Of a stretch of 64,000 nt of DNA, positions 1 to 8,552 are shown piece after piece (the stretch's first letter is position 1; every line of letters starts with the position of its first letter). The stretch comes from DASXMT01 sp963781305. GTDB lineage: Bacteria; Actinomycetota; Acidimicrobiia; Acidimicrobiales; RAAP-2. Under the pieces are notes generated by a model. It saw only the letters and a list, made by a program, of their open reading frames with translations. It had not been told where the DNA came from and searched no databases. The stretch spans positions 1,860,001 through 1,924,000 of the forward strand of contig CAWAFL010000011.1 in the NCBI GenBank assembly GCA_963781305.1, in the 5' to 3' direction. Both the position numbers and the translations under genes were made by a program.

Positions 1-1
1 C

Positions 2-988
2 ACGGCATTGGTCGCCTCCGGTGCGGTGTCCTTCGCCGACGGCACCCGGCTGGTCATGGATCGCGGCGATGCCATGCAGTTTGCCGCCGACGAACAGCCC
101 GGGACCATGGCGGCCATGCTCGGTATCTCCGACGATGACGCCGAGGCAGCTTGTCAGCGGGCCGAGGACGACGTGTGGGTGGCCAACTACAACGCACCCG
201 GACAGGTGGTCATCGCCGGCACCGCTCAGGGCGTCGCCGCCGCATCGGAACGGGCCAAAGAGCTCGGAGCGCGAAAGGTACTTCCTATCCCGGTTTCGGG
301 AGCGTTCCACACCGCCCTCATGCTCCCGGCCCGTTCCCGGCTCCGCAAAGCCCTGGCCGCCGTGGAGTTCCATTCGCCCGAGGTTCCCGTGGTGGCCAAC
401 GTCGACGCCAGGGTCCATACCGATCCCGCCGAGTGGCCCGGACTCCTCTCCTCTCAGCTGTGCAGCCCCGTGCGCTGGCGCCAGACCCTCGAGACCCTCG
501 CCGGTCGGGGCGCATCAGCGGTGATCGAGCTCGGCCCTGGCGGCGTGCTCAGCGGCCTGATCCGGCGCACAGTCCCCGATCTGCGCGCCGTGACCATTGG
601 GGTCCCCGAGGATCTCGACAAGCTCATGGACGCCGTGGGCGGTCACGAAGTGTGGAACGCACGGTCCCCCGCCCATCAGGGTGAACACCTCTATACATCC
701 GAGAGGGTGATCGTCAGTCCCGCCGCCGGCGTATTCGAGCCCGATGCCGCCTTGGCTGCGCTGGAGACCACCGCGCTGGCTGCGGCCACTGCCGCCCCGG
801 GCAGCGGAGAGGGTGCCGAGCCGGGATCGCAGCTGGCCGTTGGAGATCGGGTCGGCACCGTCGCTGGGACCACCGATGTCCGGACCCCATTCGAGGGAAT
901 CCTGGTGCGGTGGTTAGCAGTCCGTGGTGAACGGGTAGTTGAAGGGCAACCGGTGGTCTGGATCCGTGTCCCAGGGGGTAACGCATGA
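2..988 (+). CDS. fabD: Malonyl-CoA:ACP transacylase FabD, 5'-truncated, with C-terminal biotinyl-like domain
   Basis: Transfers malonyl from CoA to acyl carrier protein at the start of type II fatty-acid elongation. The window begins inside the gene: the first codons read T-A-L-V-A-S-G-A, which normally follow the GHSLGEY nucleophile motif, so the catalytic Ser is off the left edge. Visible are the catalytic His in GAFH (residue 101 counting from the TTG at 8) and the late motif ELGPGGVLSGL. After the acyltransferase ends near residue 215, residues about 232-326 look like a biotinyl/lipoyl barrel (VSPAAGVF, then TPFEGILV and GERVVEGQPV) without the EAMKM-type lysine. The stop overlaps the fabH start by 4 bases (ATGA). 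Family call is firm; the function of the added domain is unknown. Confidence 0.9.
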   Translation, partial: TALVASGAVSFADGTRLVMDRGDAMQFAADEQPGTMAAMLGISDDDAEAACQRAEDDVWVANYNAPGQVVIAGTAQGVAAASERAKELGARKVLPIPVSGAFHTALMLPARSRLRKALAAVEFHSPEVPVVANVDARVHTDPAEWPGLLSSQLCSPVRWRQTLETLAGRGASAVIELGPGGVLSGLIRRTVPDLRAVTIGVPEDLDKLMDAVGGHEVWNARSPAHQGEHLYTSERVIVSPAAGVFEPDAALAALETTALAAATAAPGSGEGAEPGSQLAVGDRVGTVAGTTDVRTPFEGILVRWLAVRGERVVEGQPVVWIRVPGGNA

Positions 989-1917
989 GCGTCGGAGCAG
1001 CCATCACCGGTTGGGGAGGTGCACTCCCCGCAAACGTCGTGACCAACCAGGATTACGCCAGTCGACTGGATACGACCGAGGCATGGATCGTGGAGCGCAC
1101 GGGCATCCAGGAACGGCGGATCGGCAGTACCACCGGCGCATTGTCCATCGAGGCTGGTCGAGCGGCGATCGAGTGCGCCGGGATCGATCCGAGCACCATC
1201 GGGCTCCTCGTTCTGTGTACGACCACTCCGGATCAGACCATGCCCGCCAATGCCGTCGACGTGCACCACTCGCTGGGGCTGTCGGGCGGGGCGTACGACC
1301 TGAATGCCGCCTGTGCCGGCTTCGTATACGGCCTCTTCGCCGGCTATGGGGCACTGGCCACCGGAGCCGTGTCGCGGGTGCTGGTCATCGGCGCTGACAC
1401 CATGTCCACGATCGTCGATCAGACCGAGCGCTCGACCGCCGTCCTGTTCGGGGACGGCGCAGGCGCCGTGGTCCTCGAGTCCATTCCGGGCGAGGATCGA
1501 TTCCTCTCCTGGGATCTCGGCGCGGACGGGTCGGCTCGCTCGATTCTCCAGGCCGACCGCGGGGGTTACGTGACCATGGAGGGCAGGGAGGTGTTCCGCC
1601 GCGCTGTTCGCCTGACCGTGGACTCGGGAAACATTGCGCTCGAGCGGGCCAAGTGCACCGCGGATGAGATCGCCATGTTCATCCCCCACCAGGCCAACGT
1701 GCGGATTATCGACGCCGCAGCCCAGCGGATCGGCATCTCCCCTGCCCACACGGCCGTAGCCATGGAGCGAACCGGCAATACCTCGGCCGGCTCCATCCCG
1801 CTGGCGTTGACGGACGTCGCCGATGCCGGCCGCCTCCACGACGGCGACCTGGTCCTACTGTCGGGGTTCGGGGCCGGCATGTCCTGGGCCAGCACGGTCA
1901 TCAGATGGGGCTTTTGA
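985..1917 (+). CDS. fabH: Beta-ketoacyl-ACP synthase III (FabH)
   Basis: Condenses an acyl-CoA primer with malonyl-ACP to start fatty-acid synthesis. The 310-residue protein has the full Cys-His-Asn triad: Cys110 in NAACAGF, His235 in FIPHQAN and Asn265 in RTGNTSAGS. These sit close to the E. coli positions, and the length is normal. The ATG overlaps the fabD stop, implying translational coupling. A repeat-rich 276-base gap separates it from fabG, so the downstream fab genes may be separately initiated. Confidence 0.95.
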   Translation: MSVGAAITGWGGALPANVVTNQDYASRLDTTEAWIVERTGIQERRIGSTTGALSIEAGRAAIECAGIDPSTIGLLVLCTTTPDQTMPANAVDVHHSLGLSGGAYDLNAACAGFVYGLFAGYGALATGAVSRVLVIGADTMSTIVDQTERSTAVLFGDGAGAVVLESIPGEDRFLSWDLGADGSARSILQADRGGYVTMEGREVFRRAVRLTVDSGNIALERAKCTADEIAMFIPHQANVRIIDAAAQRIGISPAHTAVAMERTGNTSAGSIPLALTDVADAGRLHDGDLVLLSGFGAGMSWASTVIRWGF

Positions 1918-2003
1918 CCGGGACACAACGGCGTCCGTCCCAGTCCCATCCCCAGTCTGAGATCTCGGTCGATGAACCTGTCCACCTTGCTTCCGAGCAC
2001 CAA

Positions 2004-2078
2004 TTCTGCATCGAAGAGTTCTGCATCGAAGAGTTCTGCATCGAAGACTTCCGACTCGAAGAGTTCCGCCTCGAAGAC
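2004..2078. repeat. Five tandem copies of a 15-base unit
   Basis: The unit TTCTGCATCGAAGAG is repeated head to tail at 2004, 2019, 2034, 2049 and 2064, the last two copies diverged. It lies between fabH and fabG. Because the period is a multiple of three, several frames stay open across it (for example a Ser-Ala-Ser-Lys repeat from an ATG at 1972), but none has a convincing ribosome binding site or family resemblance, so I treat it as non-coding. Confidence 0.9.
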
Positions 2079-2122
2079 CCTGCTCGGTCTCTTTCGAAGA
2101 CGCTGCCCACCGAACCATGACC

Positions 2123-2178
2123 GCAAAGGTCCTGAACCCCAGGACCACTCGCAAAGGTCCTGAACCCCAGGACCATTC
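2123..2178. repeat. Two tandem 28-base units, each with a perfect hairpin, just upstream of fabG
   Basis: Two 28-base units (2123-2150 and 2151-2178) differ at one base. Each contains the inverted repeat GGTCCTG-aaccc-CAGGACC (arms 2128-2134/2140-2146 and 2156-2162/2168-2174). The second hairpin ends about 8 bases before the fabG ribosome binding site. Position suggests a cis-regulatory role such as an operator, RNA hairpin or processing site in the fabG leader, but the function is unknown. There is no T-run, so a standard terminator is unlikely. Confidence 0.85.
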
Positions 2179-2193
2179 CAGTGAGGAGTTGCA

Positions 2194-2961
2194 GTGACAT
2201 CGAAGGAACCAACGGCGGAATCGACTGACGGTCGGGTGATCTTGATTACCGGCGGTACTCGAGGCATCGGATTGGCCTGTGCGCGCTGGTTCCTCGAGCG
2301 AGGTGACCGGGTGGCAGTTACCTCCCGCGGCGGTGCCGTGGAGGGAGTGGTCGCCGACCCCGACGACGTGTCCGGTCGATTCCTCTCGCTGACCTGTGAT
2401 GTGACCGATAGCGGACAGGTCGACGCCGCCTTCTCGACGGTCGAGGAGACCTGGGGGCCCGTCGAGGTCCTGGTGGCCAATGCGGGCATCACCCGCGACA
2501 CCCTGATCCTGCGTATGAACGACGAGACCTGGGGCGACGTGATCGACACCAACCTCACGGGCGCCTTTCGGGTATGCAAGCGAGCGATCTCCAAGATGTT
2601 GCGGCTTCATCGCGGTCGGGTCATCCTCGTGTCGTCGGTGAGCGCCTTTATCGGCTCCCCGGGCCAGGTCAACTACGGGGCGGCCAAAGCCGGGCTGGTC
2701 GGCATAGCCCGCGCCCTGGCTCGTGAGGTGGCCACCAGGGCCATCACCGTCAACGTGGTGGCCCCCGGTCTGACCGACACCGACATGCTCACTGCCCTGG
2801 GTGACGAACGAACGGCCCAGCTCCAGGCCCTGGTCCCGCTGGGTAGGACGGCCCGACCCGAAGAAATCGCTGAGGCGGTGGGGTTCCTGGCCTCCGCCGG
2901 GGCGGCGTACATTACCGGCGCCGTGCTGCCCGTCGACGGCGGACTGGCCATGGGGCTGTAA
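2194..2961 (+). CDS. fabG: 3-oxoacyl-ACP reductase (FabG)
   Basis: NADPH-dependent reduction of 3-oxoacyl-ACP. It is a 255-residue short-chain dehydrogenase with the nucleotide-binding motif TGGTRGIG (19-26), NAG (96-98) and a catalytic Ser148-Tyr161-Lys165 set (YGAAK), with the 13-residue Ser-Tyr spacing seen in FabG. The GTG start at 2194 is supported by GAGGAG at 2183-2188. Its position between fabH and acpP fixes it as FabG rather than another SDR. Confidence 0.93.
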   Translation: MTSKEPTAESTDGRVILITGGTRGIGLACARWFLERGDRVAVTSRGGAVEGVVADPDDVSGRFLSLTCDVTDSGQVDAAFSTVEETWGPVEVLVANAGITRDTLILRMNDETWGDVIDTNLTGAFRVCKRAISKMLRLHRGRVILVSSVSAFIGSPGQVNYGAAKAGLVGIARALAREVATRAITVNVVAPGLTDTDMLTALGDERTAQLQALVPLGRTARPEEIAEAVGFLASAGAAYITGAVLPVDGGLAMGL

Positions 2962-3036
2962 AATCGCACATTCGGCACGACAGAACCACTGATCGACCCA
3001 CGATCGCAACACCCACAACCCAAAAAGGAGCACCAG

Positions 3037-3276
3037 GTGAGCAACGAGGACGCATTCGAGAAGTTTCGTGAGTGTGCCGTCGAGGTCCTGCAGGTACCTG
3101 CAGACAAGGTGACCAAAGAGGCCCGGTTCGCTGAAGATCTCGATGCCGACAGCCTTGACCTGGTCGAGCTGGTCATGGCGCTCGAGGAATCGTTCGACGT
3201 CACCGTCGAAGAGACCGAGCTCGAGGGCATCGAGACCATCGGACAGGCCTTCGACCTGATCTCCGCCAAGCTCTGA
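3037..3276 (+). CDS. acpP: Acyl carrier protein
   Basis: Carries growing acyl chains on a 4'-phosphopantetheine arm. The 79-residue acidic protein has the attachment motif DADSLD, with Ser39 as the modified residue. The GTG start has a strong ribosome binding site AAGGAG at 3025-3030. The stop codon shares its last base with the fabF ATG, so acpP and fabF are translationally coupled. Confidence 0.96.
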   Translation: MSNEDAFEKFRECAVEVLQVPADKVTKEARFAEDLDADSLDLVELVMALEESFDVTVEETELEGIETIGQAFDLISAKL

Positions 3277-4472
3277 TGCTGCTGGGTATCGGTCCCTCTG
3301 GGCCCTTCATCGGCCGCAGGGTGGCGATCACGGGTATCGGCGCCGTGTCTTGCTGCGGCGTGGGTACTGAGGCCCTATGGACCGGCCTCAACGGACCGCC
3401 CCCGGTCGGTGAACGACGGGTCCCAGACTTCGACGCCACGGTCTGGTTCAACCCGAAAGAGGCACGCCAGGTCGACCGGTTTGCTCAGTTCTCCGTGGCC
3501 GCGGCGGAGATGGCGCTCGAGGACGCCGGAGAGCTCGGCACCGACCCCGCACGCTCGGGTGTGATCATGGGGACGGGCGTCGGCGGCTTCGAGACCCTCC
3601 AGGCCCAAACCCTGGTCTACGGCGAAAAGGGGGCGCGTCGGGTATCACCCCGGCTGGTCCCCATGATGATGTCCAATGCCGGCGCCGCCCGGGTATCGAT
3701 CCGAGCCGGTTGGACTGGCCCGTCCGAGACCATCACCACGGCCTGCGCCGCCGGCACCCACAGCATCGGCTATGCCGCTCGCCTGGTCGCCTCCGGCCGG
3801 TGTGACGTCGCCGTCGGCGGCGGCGCAGAAGCAGCGATGACCGAGGTGGGCATCGCCGCCTTTGCCAACATGACCGCCTTGTCGACGTCGGGGAACTCCC
3901 GCCCCTTCGACATCCGTCGAGATGGGTTCGTGATCACGGAAGGAGCGGGCGCCCTCGTGCTCGAGAACTGGGATCACGCCGTCGCCCGCGGCGCACGCAT
4001 CTATGGCGAGCTGACCGGTGCGGCCAGCACGTCCGACGCCCATGACATCGTGGCGCCGGTGCCCAGCGGTGCCGGTGCTGCCGCGTGCATGGAATTGGCC
4101 CTCGAGGATGCGCAGTTGGCGCCCACCGATATCCGCCAGATCAATGCCCATGGCACCTCCACACCGCTGAACGACAAAGCGGAAGCCGAAGCCATCGTCA
4201 AGGTGTTCGGCGGATCTCCCCCGCCCGTGACCTCAACCAAGGGGATCACCGGTCATGGCCTCGGCGCCGCTGGGGCCATCGAAGCCGTTGCTGTGGTGCT
4301 CAGCATCGACAAGGGCCTGATTCCCCCCACCGCCGGGCATGAGCAGCCGGATCCAGATATCCACCTCGACGTCGTGTCGGGTAAGGCTCGTCCCTGGGAA
4401 CCGGGACCGGTCCTGTCCAACTCATTCGGGTTCGGCGGCCACAATGGCTGCCTGGTCATCACCCCTGCGTAG
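3276..4472 (+). CDS. fabF: Beta-ketoacyl-ACP synthase II (FabF)
   Basis: Elongating condensing enzyme of type II fatty-acid synthesis. The 398-residue protein carries the Cys-His-His triad: Cys157 in TTACAAGTHS, His292 in NAHGTSTP and His327 in TKGITGHGLG. The first 14 residues before RRVAITGIG are atypical, and a GTG at 3321 could be an internal start. The ATG at 3276 is preferred because it overlaps the acpP stop. Confidence 0.95.
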   Translation: MLLGIGPSGPFIGRRVAITGIGAVSCCGVGTEALWTGLNGPPPVGERRVPDFDATVWFNPKEARQVDRFAQFSVAAAEMALEDAGELGTDPARSGVIMGTGVGGFETLQAQTLVYGEKGARRVSPRLVPMMMSNAGAARVSIRAGWTGPSETITTACAAGTHSIGYAARLVASGRCDVAVGGGAEAAMTEVGIAAFANMTALSTSGNSRPFDIRRDGFVITEGAGALVLENWDHAVARGARIYGELTGAASTSDAHDIVAPVPSGAGAAACMELALEDAQLAPTDIRQINAHGTSTPLNDKAEAEAIVKVFGGSPPPVTSTKGITGHGLGAAGAIEAVAVVLSIDKGLIPPTAGHEQPDPDIHLDVVSGKARPWEPGPVLSNSFGFGGHNGCLVITPA

Positions 4473-4473
4473 G

Positions 4474-4487
4474 CCGCCGCCCGGCGG
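4474..4487 (+). terminator. Short GC hairpin after fabF
   Basis: CCGCCG-cc-CGGCGG directly follows the fabF stop codon. It could help end the fab transcript, but the stem is short and there is no T-run, so this is only a candidate. Confidence 0.25.
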
Positions 4488-4570
4488 TCACGCCGGACAG
4501 TAGCTCTCTACGTCCATGCCCCCTGATAACCACACAGCGCCTGGTCACGGCGAAATCGCAGACGACATCG

Positions 4571-4720
4571 CTGGCGTCGGTGGCGATAGCGATGGCGTCG
4601 GTGCCGTCGGTGCCGTCGGTGGCGTCGGTGGCGTCGGTGGGTCGGTGGCGTCGGTGCGTCGGTGGTCGCGGTGTCGGTGGTCGCGGCGTCGGTGGTGTCG
4701 GTGGTGGCGATGGCGGTGGC
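4571..4720. repeat. Degenerate 9-base GGCGTCGGT tandem array
   Basis: About 150 bases are dominated by imperfect GGCGTCGGT repeats. They overlap the annotated N-terminus of the UbiB-like gene, giving Gly/Val/Ser-rich translations in every frame. This makes the true start of that gene uncertain. Confidence 0.85.
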
Positions 4721-6382
4721 ACCGAAACGACCCAGGCGCCCATCGGCGATCTGAACATCGGAGCCTTCTCGGCCAACGGTCCGTGGACCGTCGACCCGGA
4801 TCAGATGAGCTGGCGAACGGGCATCGATGCGCTGCGGTCGCGGGTGGCAGCCGAGGCCCCCAAGCTGGTCAGACGCCGACGCTTTCCTCCCGGCCGCCGG
4901 GCGGTGCGGGTGGGGGCGCACCTCGGATGGGCACTCGGGATGTGGGCCATCCGGGAGCGGGGCACGGAGCGATCCAGGACCGGACTGTCAAGACGGCTCC
5001 GCCCTGCCTTCGAGACCCTCGGTCCTACGTATATCAAGCTCGGCCAGATCCTCTCCTCCGGCGAGGGGGTGTTCCCCGAGGAGCTGGTGGCTGAATTCCG
5101 ACTCCTCCGGGACCGAGTGCCACCCGAGCCGTTCTCACACGTCCGACGGACGATCGAAGAAGACCTCGGCCAGCCGCTGTCCGAGGTGTTCACCTCCTTC
5201 GACAGCACTCCCATCGCCTCGGCTTCGATCGCCCAGGTCCACTCGGCCACCCTCCGAACCGGCGAGCGGGTCGTGGTCAAAGTGCAGCGCCGGGCGGTCG
5301 GGACGCTCGTCCGCCAGGACATCGCTGCCATGTCATGGATCGCACCGATGTTGGTCGGGCGCATCCCCATCGCCGCTCTCACTAATCCACCTGCCCTCGT
5401 CGATCTGTTTGCCGAAACCATCGTCGAAGAGCTGGACTTCCGTCTCGAAGCCCAGAACATGCTGGACGTCGCCCACGTGCTGGCCGATACCGGCCAGCAC
5501 TCGATCGTCGTCCCACGACCCCACCCCACCCTCGTAACCCAACGGGTGCTGGTCATGGAGCGCCTTGACGGCTTTGCCTGGGGAGATGCCGCCGGGATGC
5601 GGGCGGCCGGTATCGATACCGCTGCGGTCCTCCGAGCCGGACTGATCGCCTTCCTCGAGGGAGTCCTCCTCTACGGCGTGTTCCATGGGGACCTGCACGG
5701 CGGCAACCTGCTTGTGCAGCGGGACGGCACGGTGGCCCTCCTCGACTTCGGCATCACTGGTCGCCTCGATGAGTCGAAACGCCTGGCCTTCCTGCGGCTG
5801 CAGGTAGGAGCCACCACCAACGATGTCAGGACCCAGGTCGAGGCCCTCCGGGATCTCGGCGCGCTTCCCATCGATGTGGACATATCGGCCGTCATCGCCG
5901 ATCTGGCCCTCGACCGTCCTCCCCGCAATCCCGCGGACATGACGGCCGACGAGATGGCCGGCCAGCTCCGCGATGTGACCAAGGCGCTGTTGGGTTATGG
6001 CGCCAAGCTGCCCAAAGAGCTCATGCTCTTCGTCAAGAACCTGCTCTTTCTGAACGGGTCGATGGCCCTGATGGCTCCTGACGTGGACATCCTCGGAGAG
6101 GTCATGGCCGTTGTGACCTACTTCTCGGAGAACCACGGTGAGCGGATCGCCCGAGAGATGGGCGTCCGGCTGTCCGACATCCCCGTTGACCTCGAGGGCT
6201 ACCGGGCAGCCATGGGATACGTCGACCCGACCGATCGCATCACCTTCCGGGAACTGCAAGAACGCCGCGAACTCATCCGCCGCCGCATCCACGAGCGCCA
6301 CGGCGGCCGTTCCCGTGTGCGCTCGGTCATCGGATCACGGATACGGCGTCGTCGCCGGGCTCGCACCGGCCACGACCGCTGA
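4580..6382 (+). CDS. UbiB/ABC1-family atypical kinase-like protein
   Basis: Member of the ABC1/ADCK/UbiB family, which in bacteria supports quinone or isoprenoid metabolism through an atypical ATPase/kinase fold. Conserved features are the family motif YIKLGQILSS, ASIAQVH, the ATP-site lysine in VVVKVQR, HGDLHGGN (catalytic loop) and LLDFGITG (DFG equivalent). Residues 1-50 derive from the 9-base repeat array, and a more credible start is the ATG at 4805 (about 525 residues). The C-terminus is Arg-rich with no obvious membrane anchor, although many UbiB proteins end in one. The substrate is unknown; this organism makes menaquinone (menG, menF nearby), so a quinone role is plausible only. Confidence 0.85.
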   Translation: MAIAMASVPSVPSVASVASVGRWRRCVGGRGVGGRGVGGVGGGDGGGTETTQAPIGDLNIGAFSANGPWTVDPDQMSWRTGIDALRSRVAAEAPKLVRRRRFPPGRRAVRVGAHLGWALGMWAIRERGTERSRTGLSRRLRPAFETLGPTYIKLGQILSSGEGVFPEELVAEFRLLRDRVPPEPFSHVRRTIEEDLGQPLSEVFTSFDSTPIASASIAQVHSATLRTGERVVVKVQRRAVGTLVRQDIAAMSWIAPMLVGRIPIAALTNPPALVDLFAETIVEELDFRLEAQNMLDVAHVLADTGQHSIVVPRPHPTLVTQRVLVMERLDGFAWGDAAGMRAAGIDTAAVLRAGLIAFLEGVLLYGVFHGDLHGGNLLVQRDGTVALLDFGITGRLDESKRLAFLRLQVGATTNDVRTQVEALRDLGALPIDVDISAVIADLALDRPPRNPADMTADEMAGQLRDVTKALLGYGAKLPKELMLFVKNLLFLNGSMALMAPDVDILGEVMAVVTYFSENHGERIAREMGVRLSDIPVDLEGYRAAMGYVDPTDRITFRELQERRELIRRRIHERHGGRSRVRSVIGSRIRRRRRARTGHDR

Positions 6383-6391
6383 ACTGCCCTT

Positions 6392-6411
6392 GATCGGCCC
6401 GCTTGCCGATC
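6392..6411. terminator. Inverted repeat between convergent ubiB-like gene and trpA
   Basis: GATCGGC-ccgctt-GCCGATC forms a perfect 7-base-pair stem in the 144-base gap where two convergent genes end. It is a candidate bidirectional terminator without a T-tract. The rest of the gap holds a short repeated CGGCCACGACCG motif and no gene. Confidence 0.35.
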
Positions 6412-6526
6412 GGCCAACGGTCACCGGCCACGACCGGCTACGCCCCCGAAACCCGCTAAGCCTGCGGTCACAGGGCACGGGCCCCGAAGCGGCGGACGCT
6501 GGATCAGCACCAGCCCAGGACGTGGC

Positions 6527-7330
6527 TCAGCCGGCGTCGAGCGCCTGGCGCAGCGAGCCGACGAAGTCTGCGGCGCCCTCGGGACCGCCGCCCTCGAGGA
6601 GCCGGCGCACCAGCGCCGAACCGACGATCACGCCGTCAGCCACTTCACACACCGTCTTTGCCTGGTCCGGGGTGGAGACCCCGATGCCAATGCATACCGG
6701 CATGTCGGTGGCCCTGCCCACCCGGTTGGCCACCTCCCGCGCCGAGTCAGCCAGCTCCGCCTGTTCGCCGGTGACGCCCATTCGCCCCACCCCGTAGACG
6801 AATCCTCGGGATCGCTGGGCAATGTCGGCGATCCGTTCCTCGGGCGTGGACGGCGCCACCAGGAGCACGGTCTCCACTCCGGCGTCGTCGGCCGCCGCCG
6901 CCCACGGACCGAGCTCCTCCAGAGGCAAGTCGGGCACGATTGCCCCGCATACGCCGGACGTGATGAGCGAGTTGGCCAGACGTCGGTGGCCAGCCCGGTA
7001 CACCAAGTTGTAGTAGGTCATGGCCACCAACGGGATGCCGACGTCCACGCGGCTCAGATCGGCCAGGATCCCGTCGGGTGTCGTCCCACGCGCCAGTGCT
7101 CTCAGCGAGGACTCTTGGATGGTGGGACCGTCGATCATCGGATCGGAGAAGGGGATCCCGACCTCGATGGCATCGGCGCCGGCGCCGGCCAGTGCCTCGA
7201 TGGTGAGGAGCCACCTGTCGTCCATGCCCCCCGTCACATAGGGGATGAGCAGTTTGTGGCCGGCCGCCCGGCGATCCCGCAGGGTTGTCTCGAGGCGGCC
7301 GGGCCGGTGGGTGGACTCAACCCGCGCCAC
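6527..7330 (-). CDS. trpA: Tryptophan synthase alpha chain
   Basis: Cleaves indole-3-glycerol phosphate to indole and passes it to TrpB. The 267-residue TIM barrel has the catalytic acids in IEVGIPFSDPMIDGP (Glu56, Asp67). It overlaps the trpB 3' end by 14 bases and is the last gene of trpC-trpF-trpB-trpA. The phosphate-binding end (GSALVRR) is present, so it appears intact. Confidence 0.96.
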   Translation of the reverse strand: MARVESTHRPGRLETTLRDRRAAGHKLLIPYVTGGMDDRWLLTIEALAGAGADAIEVGIPFSDPMIDGPTIQESSLRALARGTTPDGILADLSRVDVGIPLVAMTYYNLVYRAGHRRLANSLITSGVCGAIVPDLPLEELGPWAAAADDAGVETVLLVAPSTPEERIADIAQRSRGFVYGVGRMGVTGEQAELADSAREVANRVGRATDMPVCIGIGVSTPDQAKTVCEVADGVIVGSALVRRLLEGGGPEGAADFVGSLRQALDAG

Positions 7331-8552
7331 GAGATTCCACCGCCTTCACGATTTCGCGGACTTGAGCGACATCCTTGTCGCCCCGCCCCGAGAGGGTGAT
7401 GAGCACGGTGGAGCCGCGAGGGATCTCGCTTCCGACCGAGCGGCATACCCAGGCCAGGGCATGGGCCGACTCCAGTGCCGGGATGATTCCCTCGGATCGG
7501 GCCAGCAGCTGGAAGGCGTCGAGCACTTCGGTGTCGTTGGCCGTCGTGTAAATGGCCCGGCCAATGGCAGCGAGGTGGGCGTGCTCGGGACCGATTCCCG
7601 GGTAGTCGAGCCCGGCCGAGATGGACTCGGCCTCGAGTATCTGCCCTGCTTCGTCTTGCATGAGGTTCGAGCGCATTCCGTGCAAGACGCCGGGGATCCC
7701 GTTGCTCATCGCCGCGCCCCCGGCTGCCTCCACGCCGACCAGCGCAGCCGGAGTGTCGACAAAGCCGGCAAAGGTGCCAGCGGCATTGGAGCCGCCCCCG
7801 GCACAAGCCACCACCACGTCGGGATCCGTCCCACCCAGGATCGCCCGGCACTGCTCTCGCGCCTCGTCACCGACGACCCGCTGCAGTTCGCGCACCATCC
7901 ACGGATAGGGGTGTGGGCCCATGACCGAACCCAGGCAGTAGTGGGTGGTATCGACCGAAGCCACCCAGTCACGCAGCGCCTCGTTGACTGCGTCCTTCAG
8001 GGTCCGGCTCCCGCTGTACACCGCTCGGACCTCCGCACCCAGCAGTTCCATCCGAAACACATTGAGGGCCTGGCGTTCCGTGTCGACCTCACCCATGTAG
8101 ACAACACATTCCATGCCGAACAGGGCGGCGGCGGTGGCCGTGGCCACCCCATGCTGACCGGCGCCGGTCTCGGCGATCAGGCGCGGCTTGCCCATGCGGC
8201 GGGCGAGGAGAGCCTGGCCGACCACGTTGTTGAGCTTGTGCGATCCGGTGTGGGCCAAGTCCTCGCGCTTGAGCAGCACCCGGACTCCCAACGTCTCCGA
8301 CAATCTGGTGCACTCGGTGACCGGCGTCGGCCGGCCGCCATAGTCCCGAAGGATGTCGTCGAACTCGCGGTGGAAGTCGGGGTCCGACCAGGCGGCGCGG
8401 AAGGCCGCCTCGAGCTCTTGGCATGCCGGTACCAACGACTCGGGCACGAACTGGCCCCCGAACTCACCGAATCTGCCGGTGGGACCCGGGTCTCCCATCA
8501 AAGACCCGGTCCCGGGCGCGGCGGTTCCCGACGTCGTCGTCTCGGTTGTCAC
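7317..8552 (-). CDS. trpB: Tryptophan synthase beta chain
   Basis: PLP enzyme joining indole and serine to form tryptophan. The 411-residue protein has the PLP lysine in TGSHKLNN (Lys106), the catalytic Glu128 in AETGAGQHG and the phosphate-binding GGGSNA loop. The first ~25 residues are a low-complexity leader. It overlaps trpF by 4 bases and trpA by 14, so the four trp genes are co-translated. Confidence 0.97.
   Translation of the reverse strand: MTTETTTSGTAAPGTGSLMGDPGPTGRFGEFGGQFVPESLVPACQELEAAFRAAWSDPDFHREFDDILRDYGGRPTPVTECTRLSETLGVRVLLKREDLAHTGSHKLNNVVGQALLARRMGKPRLIAETGAGQHGVATATAAALFGMECVVYMGEVDTERQALNVFRMELLGAEVRAVYSGSRTLKDAVNEALRDWVASVDTTHYCLGSVMGPHPYPWMVRELQRVVGDEAREQCRAILGGTDPDVVVACAGGGSNAAGTFAGFVDTPAALVGVEAAGGAAMSNGIPGVLHGMRSNLMQDEAGQILEAESISAGLDYPGIGPEHAHLAAIGRAIYTTANDTEVLDAFQLLARSEGIIPALESAHALAWVCRSVGSEIPRGSTVLITLSGRGDKDVAQVREIVKAVESRGAG

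Noticed and set aside
1972..2163. Small Ser-Ala-Ser-Lys-repeat reading frame
   Set aside because: No ribosome binding site or recognisable domain; the repeat period alone keeps the frame open.
2004..2178. CRISPR array
   Set aside because: Units are directly adjacent with no variable spacers and no cas genes nearby; the same holds for the other arrays.
1566..2594. Long minus-strand frame of about 342 codons across fabH, the repeats and fabG
   Set aside because: It is antisense to two strongly supported genes, shows no family motif and is kept open by the 15-base repeats.
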